64,000 bases of DNA from Desertifilum tharense IPPAS B-1220 (GTDB lineage: Bacteria > Cyanobacteriota > Cyanobacteriia > Cyanobacteriales > Desertifilaceae): assembly GCF_001746915.1 (NCBI RefSeq), contig NZ_MJGC01000077.1:62001-126000 (forward strand), written 5' to 3'. Shown piece by piece: positions 7,306-15,862 of this stretch (position 1 is its first letter; each line of letters opens with the position of its first letter). The notes beneath the pieces were generated by a model, which was not told the origin of the DNA, did not search any database, and worked only from the letters and a program-made list of their open reading frames with translations. Made by a program: the position numbers and the translations under genes.

Positions 7306-9768
7306 TTAAAACCCCTCAATAACCCCATAAATTGCCCAAATTGCCATTGCTCTCAGGTAGTGGCTAGCCCGAAACGTCCCGGATGCGGTAATCGCTTCTG
7401 GCGTGCGGAACTGCAAACCCTGTTCGTATACTTGGCGAACTACAGATTCCGTCAGTTCAAACGCTTCTGTTTTCATACCCATCTGCCACAAGAAGGCAGC
7501 CAGTCCAAAGTTAATCCCCGTCCACACCTCTAGGGGATGGGTTGCGTTAGGATTCTCTGGCGTTCCATCGGGAAGCACCCCATTCGCAGCCCCTAGAAAG
7601 GGTTTTAAACCATTCCTTTCGGAATTTTGAGCAAATTGATTAAATTTAACAAAACACGCCTGATAAACTGCGTTAAGTGCCGATTTCGCGCAATCGGTCG
7701 GGACGACATCCGGTAAATCGAGCAATTGGGCGTAAAATTGACCGCAGAGTTGATCGCTCATCACCACCTGGGAACCACTTTCGCTATCTAGGCGATAGTA
7801 TTCCCCATTCCACAGCTTTTCTTGATAGACGGGGCGAGATTGGTCTAACCAGGTTTGGTAAGTGGAAATTGCGGTTTGCGGGTCGGGGGTGACAGATTCA
7901 GTGGCTTTTGCCTGTAAAATCTTGCCAAGGGCGATCGCGCTTTCTAAGGCGGCTATCCACAATCCCCCACAGTAAGCACTCACCCCGCGCAACTTCCAAT
8001 CATCAAAGGTTTGATCCGGCGCGCCCGCATTTTCCGGGATACCATCCCCATCGCGGTCAAAGGTTTTAAGATACGCTAAGGTTTGAACCACTGCCGGCCA
8101 GCAATCTTGGAGAAACTCTAGATCCGTACTGCCCGTTAGCTTAAAATCGCGATAGACCTGCAAGACAAAATCGCAGGGTAAATCCTTCCACTGATTGCAA
8201 TCTTGATAGCTGGTATAGTTGGTTTTCTCCCAGGGATGCTCGTTTGGCGCGCCTAAGTCATGCGGAGTTGCCCCTACCACCTTGCGGGGAACCGGAACGA
8301 GGGGGGTAATCTGGTTAACGCGATCGTAACCAATAATCCGGGGCGTATCATCTTGGTGGGGAATCGCTTTAGCAAAGTCGCGCATTACAGATTTCTCTAA
8401 CTTGGGCCACAGCATCAGCAACCCAAAAGAACCGTACAAGCGCACGTCTAAACTTTCATACCAGCGATAATCTAAACATTCTAAAACGCCAAAATGACCC
8501 ACCGGGGCCTGTTCATCGGCCGCCGTCCACAAGGTTCCCCCGCCGGTTAGCAGGTAGAGTTCGTTAAACAGCGCCATCTTAAACCAGTTGGGCAGGTCTT
8601 CCCGTTCTAAGATGGGATTTTGCCAAGCTTGGATACTCTCTTTCCAGGTATCGGAATGCTTCAGGGTGGTTCGCACCATCGCCCAAGCATTTTTGCCATT
8701 GCGTCCAAAAAAGTCAGTATAGCGGCGATAGTAACTGGCGGGTTCGGTGCCAAATTCCGTTACTGGGAAGTCCCAAGCGATGATAAACGGGATTTTTCGG
8801 GTTCTACCCGGTCTAATGGTAAACCGAACGGCGATCGCGCAAGCAATTTGTTCTCCTTTGGCGGCTGGAGTTTCATCTTCCGAGTCGCCTAAAGTCCCAT
8901 CGGTAGCGAAGGTTTGCCACAACACATCCCCATCCCCTTCTGGGTTCCACCGGGAATGATAGAACACTTCAACCGATGGGTTTGCTACCGTCGAAATGGC
9001 CCATTGTCCCTCACCCTCGCGGGGAATTTCATGGGTACTCAAGCGACTCATCAAGCAACCGACGCGGAAGTTATTCTCTATCCAGCGGTTAAAATTATCG
9101 GTACTTTCGCCCCAGCGCGGTTGATAGTCGTACACGGGGGAACCATCATCGCGGACTTCAACTTCTGGGGAAGCTGCCCCATTGGTAAACCAACCTACGG
9201 TATTCTGCCAAGTCAGCATAATACTCAGGGTAATCGGTTCGTCGGTGGGATTATGTACCGTCCAATCAAAAATCCCCACCGGATAGCTACTTTCTTGGTA
9301 ATTTCCGGGAATGACGGGGGAAAATTGTTCGCAAGTTAGCTGAGTTTGAAAGACATTCTCGTAAACATACCAACTGCGGGGATACAGGGCATGATAGCGG
9401 CCTGTAGATTGGGTTTCAGTGCTAGCGGGATACCACTGCCAAGCGGCTAAACTGCCATCTGCGGGTTTCTCGGTAGATAAGGCGTAGGTTTGGGTTTTGC
9501 CGTCGGCGGTTTCTTCAAACACGCTAAACTGACAGGCGGGCAAATTGCGGAAAATATGTTCTCCGCCATCGAGGTGCCAGAGGTTGAAGTCTCCTCGCGA
9601 AGAACGACCGATACAACCTGCACCAAAGCCGCCTAGGGGCATTCCATGCCACGGCCCATCATCAAGGTTGCTGGCATAGCGAACAGTATACGGCTTTTCC
9701 CACCCCAGACCGATAGGGCGACTCCAAGCACAATCCGGAATTTCAGGACGCGAACGTTGAGCAATCAT
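7306..9768 (-). CDS. GH116 family beta-glucosidase (GBA2-like, DUF608)
   Basis: This 820-residue protein has the two-part structure of non-lysosomal glucosylceramidase/bile acid beta-glucosidase relatives. The N-terminal beta domain has GMPLGGFGAGCIGRSSRGDF near residue 45, and the C-terminal (alpha/alpha)6 barrel has WYESLDVRLYGSFG and PDQTFDDW. By analogy with characterised GH116 enzymes, the Glu in YESLD is the probable nucleophile and an Asp in PDQTFDDW the probable acid/base. These assignments come from motif memory and not from an alignment. No signal peptide is seen, so it is probably cytoplasmic. It hydrolyses a beta-glucoside of unknown identity, possibly a glycolipid. It is the first gene of a two-gene unit with the metalloprotease. 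Confidence 0.9.
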   Translation of the reverse strand: MIAQRSRPEIPDCAWSRPIGLGWEKPYTVRYASNLDDGPWHGMPLGGFGAGCIGRSSRGDFNLWHLDGGEHIFRNLPACQFSVFEETADGKTQTYALSTEKPADGSLAAWQWYPASTETQSTGRYHALYPRSWYVYENVFQTQLTCEQFSPVIPGNYQESSYPVGIFDWTVHNPTDEPITLSIMLTWQNTVGWFTNGAASPEVEVRDDGSPVYDYQPRWGESTDNFNRWIENNFRVGCLMSRLSTHEIPREGEGQWAISTVANPSVEVFYHSRWNPEGDGDVLWQTFATDGTLGDSEDETPAAKGEQIACAIAVRFTIRPGRTRKIPFIIAWDFPVTEFGTEPASYYRRYTDFFGRNGKNAWAMVRTTLKHSDTWKESIQAWQNPILEREDLPNWFKMALFNELYLLTGGGTLWTAADEQAPVGHFGVLECLDYRWYESLDVRLYGSFGLLMLWPKLEKSVMRDFAKAIPHQDDTPRIIGYDRVNQITPLVPVPRKVVGATPHDLGAPNEHPWEKTNYTSYQDCNQWKDLPCDFVLQVYRDFKLTGSTDLEFLQDCWPAVVQTLAYLKTFDRDGDGIPENAGAPDQTFDDWKLRGVSAYCGGLWIAALESAIALGKILQAKATESVTPDPQTAISTYQTWLDQSRPVYQEKLWNGEYYRLDSESGSQVVMSDQLCGQFYAQLLDLPDVVPTDCAKSALNAVYQACFVKFNQFAQNSERNGLKPFLGAANGVLPDGTPENPNATHPLEVWTGINFGLAAFLWQMGMKTEAFELTESVVRQVYEQGLQFRTPEAITASGTFRASHYLRAMAIWAIYGVIEGF

Positions 9769-9836
9769 GCGATCGATTTTAAACTACCCCGTCCTTAAGG
9801 GTAGAGGTTTCTGTCGCTGTTGCTGAACTGCAATTT

Positions 9837-10325
9837 CTAACAAAGGTGGGGTAAGTCCTGGCGCGACAGGAGGGCGATGCGCCATTTGCCTAAAACAAAG
9901 GAAAAGACTCGTTCTTTACCCAAGGGAACGGGGAGGGGAAGGGCGGGTAAGTGTCCGAGGTTGGCTTGCAAACCGAAGGTGAGATCGCTATAGTTGAGCC
10001 AACTGTCGTCCTGACGCCAGCCAATGCGATCGCCAAACTGAGTATAGTTTTCTTCGGTTTCGTGCCAAATTTGTTTCTGCACGCTAAACCCAAAGCGATC
10101 GCCGCTAAACTCTAACCATAATCGATCGAGTGTCGTTAAATGATGGATGGAAATGCGAGCAATATCTTCAGGTCGCAACCATCCTTCAAGTTCTCGTTGT
10201 GCCCCTTGTAAAAGCAGGTATGCCGTGGCGCGATCCGCTGCTTGCCATTGATGGGTGGCCAGTAAGTGTTTTAAATCGGTATAATCTTCATCTTCATCCC
10301 TAGCAATCTGATGACTGGCTAACAT
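9837..10325 (-). CDS. Stand-alone GUN4-domain protein
   Basis: This 162-residue protein consists almost entirely of a GUN4 domain: YTDLKHLLATHQWQAADRAT at the front, then LDRLWLEFSGDRFGFSVQKQ and YTQFGDRIGWR. Classical Gun4 binds Mg-protoporphyrin IX and stimulates Mg-chelatase. This one is shorter than the approximately 230-residue cyanobacterial Gun4 and lacks its N-terminal helical bundle. It may therefore be a paralogue with a sensory role and not the chelatase activator. A second GUN4 domain is fused to the kinase at 20.5 kb. The gene stands 68 bases upstream of the GH116 start on the opposite side of a short spacer. Confidence 0.85.
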   Translation of the reverse strand: MLASHQIARDEDEDYTDLKHLLATHQWQAADRATAYLLLQGAQRELEGWLRPEDIARISIHHLTTLDRLWLEFSGDRFGFSVQKQIWHETEENYTQFGDRIGWRQDDSWLNYSDLTFGLQANLGHLPALPLPVPLGKERVFSFVLGKWRIALLSRQDLPHLC

Positions 10326-10656
10326 TTGTTCCCCCAGGAAACTTGCTAATCTTTCATTTTTCTTAATACATCAAGTCTTTCTTCCTATGAGAAGATGGGA
10401 AAAAAGTCAGGGTTTGTTGCCGGATGGAGCGCAATATCAGGCAACCTCAATCATGAAGAATAAATCGATATCGATTGCAGTAGACGAAACCCCATTCGGG
10501 TCTAAGGTAGAGTTTGACAGGCTTGCTTTTTTAAAACACCTGACTGGCAACCCGATTTTTCAGTTGCTTCGATCTCAAAAGGGGGCTAGCTGAATCAATT
10601 GCCAAAAAATAACATATTGACGACTCGTTGTTCATCCGCAAAAATTCGGATTTTTT
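10326..10656. other. 331-base divergent region with one doubtful small reading frame
   Basis: It lies between the minus-strand GUN4 gene and the plus-strand 110-residue gene and presumably carries both promoters. It contains an AT-rich stretch around 10350-10380 and an open frame (10387-10593, 68 codons, starting MRRWEKSQGLLPDG). I do not recognise that frame, and it has no convincing ribosome binding site. I see no RNA gene. Confidence 0.45.
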
Positions 10657-10989
10657 ATGTTACTTAAAATCATTGAAAACTTTGATACACGCTTTACCCT
10701 AGAGCCGGAAGCTCAAGATAGGCTATTTGCCCTTTTGACTTCAGAGGCCTTTCTAACCCAGATTCAAGAATATCTCAAGTGCGATCGCCTTGAGTTTACC
10801 GAAATTCTGTTTCAGCCCGTACCCTATAGCGCTGCTACCCCCAAGGGAATGCCCGCCGAACTCGAAGCCTATCACAACTCGCAAGAGTACGCGATTATTA
10901 ACGTTCCCCCAAACTTTATGTTTCAAGCCAAAATATTTAAACCCAGTCGCCTGTGCGCTATCTATCGCAAAGTTTCCTTTCAAGAATAG
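10657..10989 (+). CDS. Hypothetical protein (110 aa)
   Basis: This is a small soluble protein beginning MLLKIIENFDTRFTLEPEAQ and ending in a beta-rich part NVPPNFMFQAKIFKPSRLCA. I do not recognise a family. Amino-acid composition, codon use and the close spacing (4 bases) to the GIY-YIG gene behind it support a real gene co-transcribed with it. There is no signal peptide, membrane segment or metal-binding motif. A good Shine-Dalgarno sequence is not obvious before the ATG. Confidence 0.6.
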   Translation: MLLKIIENFDTRFTLEPEAQDRLFALLTSEAFLTQIQEYLKCDRLEFTEILFQPVPYSAATPKGMPAELEAYHNSQEYAIINVPPNFMFQAKIFKPSRLCAIYRKVSFQE

Positions 10990-10993
10990 CTCG

Positions 10994-11530
10994 ATGAATC
11001 CAACTGATTTACCCCAACTTCAACACCTAGATTTTTTACCCTATCTGGATGAAACGGGGCACTTGCCTACAGATTTACAAGGAAAAATTGGCGTTTACGC
11101 CATTTTCGATCGAGAAAAGAATCTGCAATTTATTAATTATTCTCGCGATATTTTCTTAAGCTTAAAACAGCACTTAGTTCGCCAACCCGACTGCTGTTAT
11201 TGGATTAAAGCTCAAACCATTGAACGTCCCAACCGCACCTTATTAGAGTCTATTCGCGAGGCTTGGTTGCAAGAAAATCATAATGCTCTGGTCGAACAAA
11301 ACTTAGACTCTAGCCTTTGGACCGATCCAATTGATGCCAAGCCTACCATGACCCCGGAAGAAATTGCCACCTATGAAGCTAGTGATGGCATAGAGCAAAC
11401 CAAACTTCTGAAGAATGTAGCGCGGCGAGTGGAAGCGCAAATTAAGCAACAACTGGAATTGCGAGGCGTTCAAGAGGAAATTCGCTTTAACCCCAAATTA
11501 AAAGAGAAAGGGCTGCTGGATTTGAAATAG
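10994..11530 (+). CDS. GIY-YIG nuclease family protein
   Basis: I chose ATG 10994 (MNPTDLPQLQHLDFLPYLDE), four bases after the previous stop, which gives 178 residues. A longer frame would run through the whole upstream gene. The GIY-YIG core appears as GKIGVYAIFDREKNLQFINYSRDI at about residues 32-55 (the G-V-Y and I-N-Y pair), followed by LLESIREAWLQEN. A helical C-terminal extension with VEAQIKQQLELRGVQEEIRF follows. It resembles the conserved cyanobacterial/plastid GIY-YIG proteins rather than UvrC or homing endonucleases. The substrate is unknown, and whether it still cuts DNA is uncertain. Confidence 0.78.
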   Translation: MNPTDLPQLQHLDFLPYLDETGHLPTDLQGKIGVYAIFDREKNLQFINYSRDIFLSLKQHLVRQPDCCYWIKAQTIERPNRTLLESIREAWLQENHNALVEQNLDSSLWTDPIDAKPTMTPEEIATYEASDGIEQTKLLKNVARRVEAQIKQQLELRGVQEEIRFNPKLKEKGLLDLK

Positions 11531-11555
11531 CTTTATAACCCTAATCAGTCTCAAC

Positions 11556-11586
11556 AAAAAGAGCCTCAAAGACTGAGGCTCTTTTG
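11556..11586 (-). terminator. Rho-independent terminator, probably for the rplJ-rplL transcript
   Basis: AAAGAGCCTCA and TGAGGCTCTTT form an 11-12 bp stem around a 5-base loop, with T tracts on both sides. It lies 50 bases after the rplL stop on the minus strand and 26 bases after the GIY-YIG stop on the plus strand. It can serve both directions. Confidence 0.85.
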
Positions 11587-11636
11587 CTTAACGAGCAACG
11601 TGAAGGATCGAGACTAACGATTCCCTATCCAATTGC

Positions 11637-12026
11637 TTACTTGATGCTGACTTTAGCGCCTGCTTCTTCAAGCTGCTTCTTCGCATCTTCAGCCGCATCT
11701 TTAGCAGCGCCTTCCTTAACTGGCTTGGGTGCAGCTTCCACCAAGTCTTTTGCTTCTTTGAGGCCCAAACCTGTGAGGGTACGAACCACTTTAAGAACCG
11801 CAATTTTCTTGTCAGCGGGAACTTCTTCGAGAATTACGTCAAATTCGGTCTTCTCTTCAACTTCCTCAGCCGGAGCCGCAACGCCAGGAGCGGCCATCAT
11901 CATGCCACCTACGGGAGCCGCAGCGCTAACGCCGAAAGCTTCTTCGATTTGCTTCACTAAGTCAGCAGCTTCGAGCAGGGTCAGAGATTTTAACTTTTCC
12001 AAAATTTCATCAGTTGCAGCAGACAT
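11637..12026 (-). CDS. rplL: 50S ribosomal protein bL12 (L7/L12)
   Basis: The 129-residue protein shows the L12 N-terminal dimerisation helices (ATDEILEKLKSLTLLEAADL), an alanine/proline hinge and the C-terminal factor-binding domain. That domain has KKIAVLKVVRTLTGLGLKEA and DLVEAAPKPVKEG. It forms the ribosomal stalk with L10 and recruits translation GTPases. It is the last gene of the secE-nusG-rplK-rplA-rplJ-rplL cluster, and a terminator follows. Length and order are normal. Confidence 0.97.
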   Translation of the reverse strand: MSAATDEILEKLKSLTLLEAADLVKQIEEAFGVSAAAPVGGMMMAAPGVAAPAEEVEEKTEFDVILEEVPADKKIAVLKVVRTLTGLGLKEAKDLVEAAPKPVKEGAAKDAAEDAKKQLEEAGAKVSIK

Positions 12027-12097
12027 GAGCGATTACTCCTATGCTTAGATTAGATGGGTTATGAGAGGGGATGGGGAAGCAATAGACCTTAAAAGTC

Positions 12098-12634
12098 TTA
12101 TTCCCCACCTTCTTTGTCTTTGTCGGCGTAGGCTTGGAGGCCTCTGGCCACGGACGCGGGAACTTCGTTGATCCCAACGGCAATCTTGGTTGCCAAGGCG
12201 TTGATTGCGCCTGCGATTTGCGCCATGAGGACTTCCTTAGAGGGTAAGTCACCCAGAGCTTTAACTTCGGCTTCGCTTAAAGCACGTCCTTCCATAACGC
12301 CGCCGCGAAGTTCGGTCTTCTTGGTGGCTTTTTGGAACGCTTGGTAGGCTTTAATTGCGCCGCTGATGTCTTCTCTCACCAACATGAATGCAGATGAGTC
12401 AGACAGCAGGTCTTTCATCGGTTCCCAGGCTTCGTTGCCGTCTACCGCAATCCGCATCAGCGTGTTTTTGGTGACTTTGCAGTCGGTGCCTGTGGGACGC
12501 AATTGCCGACGCAGGTTGGTAATTTCCGCTACAGATAGGCCTTGGTAGTTGATTACAAAGACCATCTGCGACTCGCTCAAGCTTTGCTTAAGCTCTTCAA
12601 CAATCTCTTTCTTCTGTTCGAGTGTTCTACCCAT
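12098..12634 (-). CDS. rplJ: 50S ribosomal protein uL10
   Basis: The start is ATG at 12634 (MGRTLEQKKEIVEELKQSL, 178 residues). It is preceded by a strong AGGAGGTGAG ribosome site 7 bases upstream. A longer frame reaching 12688 would read through that site. The protein has the L10 rRNA-binding domain (MVFVINYQGLSVAEITNLRR) and a C-terminal helix that anchors L12 dimers. L10 is the base of the ribosomal stalk. The 257-base gap from rplA contains an attenuator-like hairpin, suggesting regulation of rplJ-rplL separate from rplK-rplA. Confidence 0.96.
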   Translation of the reverse strand: MGRTLEQKKEIVEELKQSLSESQMVFVINYQGLSVAEITNLRRQLRPTGTDCKVTKNTLMRIAVDGNEAWEPMKDLLSDSSAFMLVREDISGAIKAYQAFQKATKKTELRGGVMEGRALSEAEVKALGDLPSKEVLMAQIAGAINALATKIAVGINEVPASVARGLQAYADKDKEGGE

Positions 12635-12673
12635 TTTGTTCTCACCTCCTAGATGGGGGATCGACAACTCATT

Positions 12674-12702
12674 AAAAAACCCCGACAACAGTGCCGGGGT
12701 TT
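12674..12702 (-). promoter_or_regulatory. Attenuator-type hairpin in the rplJ leader (L10 leader)
   Basis: On the minus strand AAACCCCG pairs with CGGGGTTT (8-bp stem, 10-base loop) and six T follow, which is a good intrinsic terminator. It ends only about 40 bases before the rplJ start. In many bacteria the L10 leader binds the L10(L12)4 complex and controls rplJL expression; in several groups this works through such a terminator. The position suggests that role here, but the antiterminator fold was not derived. It could also simply end part of the rplA transcripts. Confidence 0.6.
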
Positions 12703-12891
12703 AATCTTGAGGAAGTCAAAGTGCAGGGAAAAAGTAAAGAGGCAAGCGAATGCGTTTACTTTTTTTGACTTTTCTCTTCCTGAAAGATGGCCTCGGCAGG
12801 ATATTAAGCGGTTAGCACCTGCTGTCTTTGGGTCCTTCAGTTTGCGATCGCAAGATTTTGGCTTTGGAGCCAAAAGTCAAGACGGTCTGGC

Positions 12892-13608
12892 TTACGCCGC
12901 TTCCGAAACTTTCATATCGCGCAGTGTGGCAACGTCCACTTCAATAGAAGGGCCCATTGTAGATGAAATAAACAGACTGCGCCAGTAACGACCTTTCGCA
13001 CCACTAGGGCGGTTGCGGTCGATGGTTTCTTGCAAAGCTTTGAGGTTTGCGAGTAAATCTTCTGCGGAGAATGCCGCTTTGCCGAATAGAACGTGTACGA
13101 TACCCGTCCGATCGGCCCGAAATTCTAGTTTACCAGCTTTGAACTCCGCGATCGCGCTAGTAATATCAAATGTCACAGTACCACCTTTGGGCGAAGGCAT
13201 CAAGCCCCTGGGCCCTAAGAGGCGGCCGAGTTTTGCCACTTGGGGCATCATGTCGGGGGTCGCAATTAACAGGTCAAAATCCATTCGACCCTTTTGAATT
13301 TCGTCGATTAAGTCTTCCGAACCGACCACTTCTGCGCCAGCGCTAGACGCTTCGGAAACTTTTTCCCCGCGTGCAATCACCGCAACGCGAACGGTTTGCC
13401 CGGTTCCTTTCGGGAGGGCAACGGTGGTTCGGAGTTGTTGGTCGGTGTATTTGGGATCGATACCCAAACGAATGTGAGCTTCTGCGGATTCAGGAAATTT
13501 CGCGGTTGCCGTGTCTTTGAGGAGTTGAATCGCTTCTAGCGGTTCGTAGGCGCGAGTCTCTACTTTTTGATCGAGTTCTTGCAGTCGGCGCGATCGCTTT
13601 TGGGTCAT
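12892..13608 (-). CDS. rplA: 50S ribosomal protein uL1
   Basis: This 238-residue protein carries the L1 signatures: TVALPKGTGQTVRVAVIARG, LIATPDMMPQVAKLGRLLG and LGPRGLMPSPKGGTV. It forms the ribosomal L1 stalk near the E site and in many bacteria represses its own operon by binding its mRNA. It lies between rplK and the regulated rplJ leader. The length is normal for cyanobacteria and the start MTQKRSRRLQEL is typical. Confidence 0.97.
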   Translation of the reverse strand: MTQKRSRRLQELDQKVETRAYEPLEAIQLLKDTATAKFPESAEAHIRLGIDPKYTDQQLRTTVALPKGTGQTVRVAVIARGEKVSEASSAGAEVVGSEDLIDEIQKGRMDFDLLIATPDMMPQVAKLGRLLGPRGLMPSPKGGTVTFDITSAIAEFKAGKLEFRADRTGIVHVLFGKAAFSAEDLLANLKALQETIDRNRPSGAKGRYWRSLFISSTMGPSIEVDVATLRDMKVSEAA

Positions 13609-13689
13609 GTCTTGTATCTCCTGGGGTCGTTAACGAAGCCCTGCTTCTCCCCCGATAAAATTACCAATTTTGTCTGAATTCGGTTTGGG

Positions 13690-14115
13690 TTATTCAACCA
13701 CTTTGACGCCCATGTTTTTGGCCGTTCCTGCCACAATTTTCATCGCGGCCTCAATGTCGTTGGCGTTGAGGTCGGGCATTTTGGTTTGAGCAATTTCTTG
13801 CAGTTGAGCTTTGGTGATACTGCCCACTTGCTTTTTATTGGGTTCGTTGGAACCGCGCTCAATACCTGCGGCTTTGCGGATTAAAACCGAAGCGGGGGGG
13901 GTTTTTAGGATAAAGGTGAAACTGCGGTCTTCAAAAACCGAAATTTCTACCGGAATAACCATCCCTGCTTGGTCGGCGGTTCTGGCGTTGTAGTCTTTAC
14001 AGAACGCCATAATGTTAACGCCGTGTTGACCCAATGCCGGGCCAACCGGGGGTGCCGGGTTAGCTTTACCCGCAGGCAAAGCTAACTTAATAATGGCAAC
14101 GACTTTTTTAGCCAT
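13690..14115 (-). CDS. rplK: 50S ribosomal protein uL11
   Basis: The 141-residue protein begins MAKKVVAIIKLALPAGKANP and contains PAPPVGPALGQHGVNIMAFC, the classic L11 proline-rich N-domain, then GSITKAQLQEIAQTKMPDLN in the RNA-binding C-domain. It is part of the GTPase-associated centre of the large subunit. It starts 9 bases after the nusG stop, as in other cyanobacteria and plastid-like clusters. Confidence 0.97.
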   Translation of the reverse strand: MAKKVVAIIKLALPAGKANPAPPVGPALGQHGVNIMAFCKDYNARTADQAGMVIPVEISVFEDRSFTFILKTPPASVLIRKAAGIERGSNEPNKKQVGSITKAQLQEIAQTKMPDLNANDIEAAMKIVAGTAKNMGVKVVE

Positions 14116-14124
14116 TGATTTTCT

Positions 14125-14772
14125 CTACTGCTTTTGAACCTGATTGAACTCTAATTCCACTGGGGTATCGCGACCGAAGATAGACAGAAGCGCTTTGAGT
14201 TTGCTGCGTTCTGGGCTAACTTCAATCACTTCGCCTTCAAAGTCTTTAAACGGCCCAGACAGTACCAAGATTTTGTCCCCAGGTGCCATGTCAATTTTGA
14301 CTAAGGGTTTCTCGTCTTGGGACTGCTTAAAGATCCGCTCAACTTCGCTGCGGCTTAGGGGTAAGGGTTTGACGTGCCCTCTCCCGCGACCGTAACGGCG
14401 CTTTTGTTCGGCCCCTACAAAGTTAATCACATTAGGGGTGTTTTTGACGACCTGCCAAGTTTCGTCATCCATCACCATGCGGACAATGACGTAACCGGGA
14501 AAGACTTTTTCGGTCGTCTGTTGGGGTTTGCCGCCTTTGCGGAACTGGACGGCTGTGCGCTGGGGAATTTCCACCTGCACGATCCGGTTGGCGACATCTA
14601 AGGTTTGCACCCGCTGCTCTAAGCTGGCTTTCACCCGCTTTTCGCAGCCAGAGGCAACCTGAACGGCATACCACCGCGCCTGTCTTTCTAAAGATTCTTC
14701 TTCAGAGGCGGGGAGGTTGGTCGTTTCTTCGGATGGGTTAAAGTCAGGAGATTCTTCTGATGCAAAACTCAT
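14125..14772 (-). CDS. nusG: Transcription termination/antitermination factor NusG
   Basis: I chose ATG 14772 (MSFASEESPDFNPSEET, 215 residues) because it overlaps the secE stop as ATGA. The longer frame to 14796 would start inside secE. The NGN domain begins RWYAVQVASGCEKRVKASLE and contains FPGYVIVRM. The KOW domain has GDKILVLSGPFKDFEGEVIE. NusG binds RNA polymerase and modulates pausing and Rho/NusE coupling. The acidic N-terminal extension of about 35 residues is common in cyanobacteria. Confidence 0.96.
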   Translation of the reverse strand: MSFASEESPDFNPSEETTNLPASEEESLERQARWYAVQVASGCEKRVKASLEQRVQTLDVANRIVQVEIPQRTAVQFRKGGKPQQTTEKVFPGYVIVRMVMDDETWQVVKNTPNVINFVGAEQKRRYGRGRGHVKPLPLSRSEVERIFKQSQDEKPLVKIDMAPGDKILVLSGPFKDFEGEVIEVSPERSKLKALLSIFGRDTPVELEFNQVQKQ

Positions 14773-14993
14773 CCAAACACCTGCCCTGATGCCCAACCAA
14801 ATAATTTATCGATGAAATAGATTAGCGTTGCTGAGAGCGTTACCATCAACACGACTGCAACAGATTCGCTAATCAGTTGTTGCCGACTGGGCCAAACGAC
14901 TTTTTCGAGTTCTTCTTTGGTACCTTGAAAGAACTTACCGGCGCTAAAGCCTTCGGTTTTTTCCGGCGTCTGTGGGGCCTCTTTTTTCGCCAT
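14769..14993 (-). CDS. secE: Preprotein translocase subunit SecE
   Basis: This 74-residue protein has the conserved amphipathic helix FFQGTKEELEKVVWPSRQQL followed by one membrane helix (SVAVVLMVTLSATLIYFID). It is the essential small subunit of the SecYEG channel. It overlaps nusG by four bases (ATGA) and lies downstream of tRNA-Trp, the usual cyanobacterial arrangement. Confidence 0.95.
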   Translation of the reverse strand: MAKKEAPQTPEKTEGFSAGKFFQGTKEELEKVVWPSRQQLISESVAVVLMVTLSATLIYFIDKLFGWASGQVFG

Positions 14994-15188
14994 AGTTTTT
15001 CCCTATATCCCTTTCAGGCAACATACAAGCGCGATCGCGCTGAGTCACGAGTTTAGGGTTAATCTCGTCGCCCTCGCGATTTCTTTTTCTAGTCTAAAGC
15101 TTGTTAGCCATCAGCGTTGCTCTTTTGCCCAACTGCGATCGCAATTGGGGTGCTAGCTTGCTTAGAATCGATTATGGGATTGATTCAG

Positions 15189-15261
15189 CGCGCCCTGGAG
15201 GACTTGAACCCCCGACATCAGGTTTTGGAGACCTGCGTTCTACCAACTGAACTAAGAGCGC
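15189..15261 (-). tRNA. trnW: tRNA-Trp (CCA)
   Basis: The minus strand folds as a 73-base cloverleaf with acceptor GCGCUCU/AGGGCGC including one G-U pair. The D-arm has AGUUCAGUUGGUAGA, the anticodon loop CUCCAAA reads CCA, and the T-arm contains GGGGGUUCAAGUCCUCC. The 3' CCA is not encoded. It lies between rplS and secE, probably in the same transcript. Confidence 0.97.
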
Positions 15262-15356
15262 ACAGCGCGAATCTAGGCATCTTAACCTAGCTTGTCTATT
15301 ATAAAGCTAGAGCTAGCACTCCGTCAACGCTTTTTCCCAATCGTTTCCCGCTAAAC

Positions 15357-15719
15357 TTATAGAGGACGGTCAAAGCGCTGCTTGAGGCGAGTGGCCTTGC
15401 CGATGCGATCGCGCAGGTAGTACAATTTGGCCCGGCGGACCTTCGCCCGACGTAAGACCTTAATGTCAGCCACGCGAGGAGAATGGAGTAAGAAAACTCG
15501 CTCTACACCCACTCCTTGGAAAATCCGCCGAACGGTAATTGTTTCATTAATCCCGCTATTGCGTCGAGCAATGACTGTCCCCTCATAGGGTTGCGTCCGT
15601 TCTTTGCCGCCTTCTCGAATTCGTACGCCGACTCGAACGGTGTCGCCAATATAGATTGTTGGCAGATCTGACTTCAACTGTTCCGCCTCAATTGAGCGGA
15701 TGACCTCTTGAGCGTGCAT
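15357..15719 (-). CDS. rplS: 50S ribosomal protein bL19
   Basis: The start MHAQEVIRSIEAEQLKSDLP (120 residues) matches the normal L19 N-terminus. A GTG at 15737 would add only six residues. The body shows IGDTVRVGVRIREGGKERTQ, YEGTVIARRNSGINETITVR and the end KLYYLRDRIGKATRLKQRF. L19 sits at the interface of the 30S and 50S subunits. It is the first gene of the minus-strand cluster that continues into tRNA-Trp and secE. Confidence 0.96.
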   Translation of the reverse strand: MHAQEVIRSIEAEQLKSDLPTIYIGDTVRVGVRIREGGKERTQPYEGTVIARRNSGINETITVRRIFQGVGVERVFLLHSPRVADIKVLRRAKVRRAKLYYLRDRIGKATRLKQRFDRPL

Positions 15720-15862
15720 AACCACTTTTTCCACCACTCATAAAAAACTCACAATTCATTACTATAACTCAGGAGCTTCTCTTCAGTCTAGGGAGATCCC
15801 AGAAAGTCTATCTGTGAGTTTGCCAACCGTCAGTCACTACAGGAGTAAACAGACTTAACCCT

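Noticed and set aside
11584..12048. 154-codon plus-strand frame rich in Ala and Ser
   Set aside because: It is antisense to rplL and a by-product of its codon usage.
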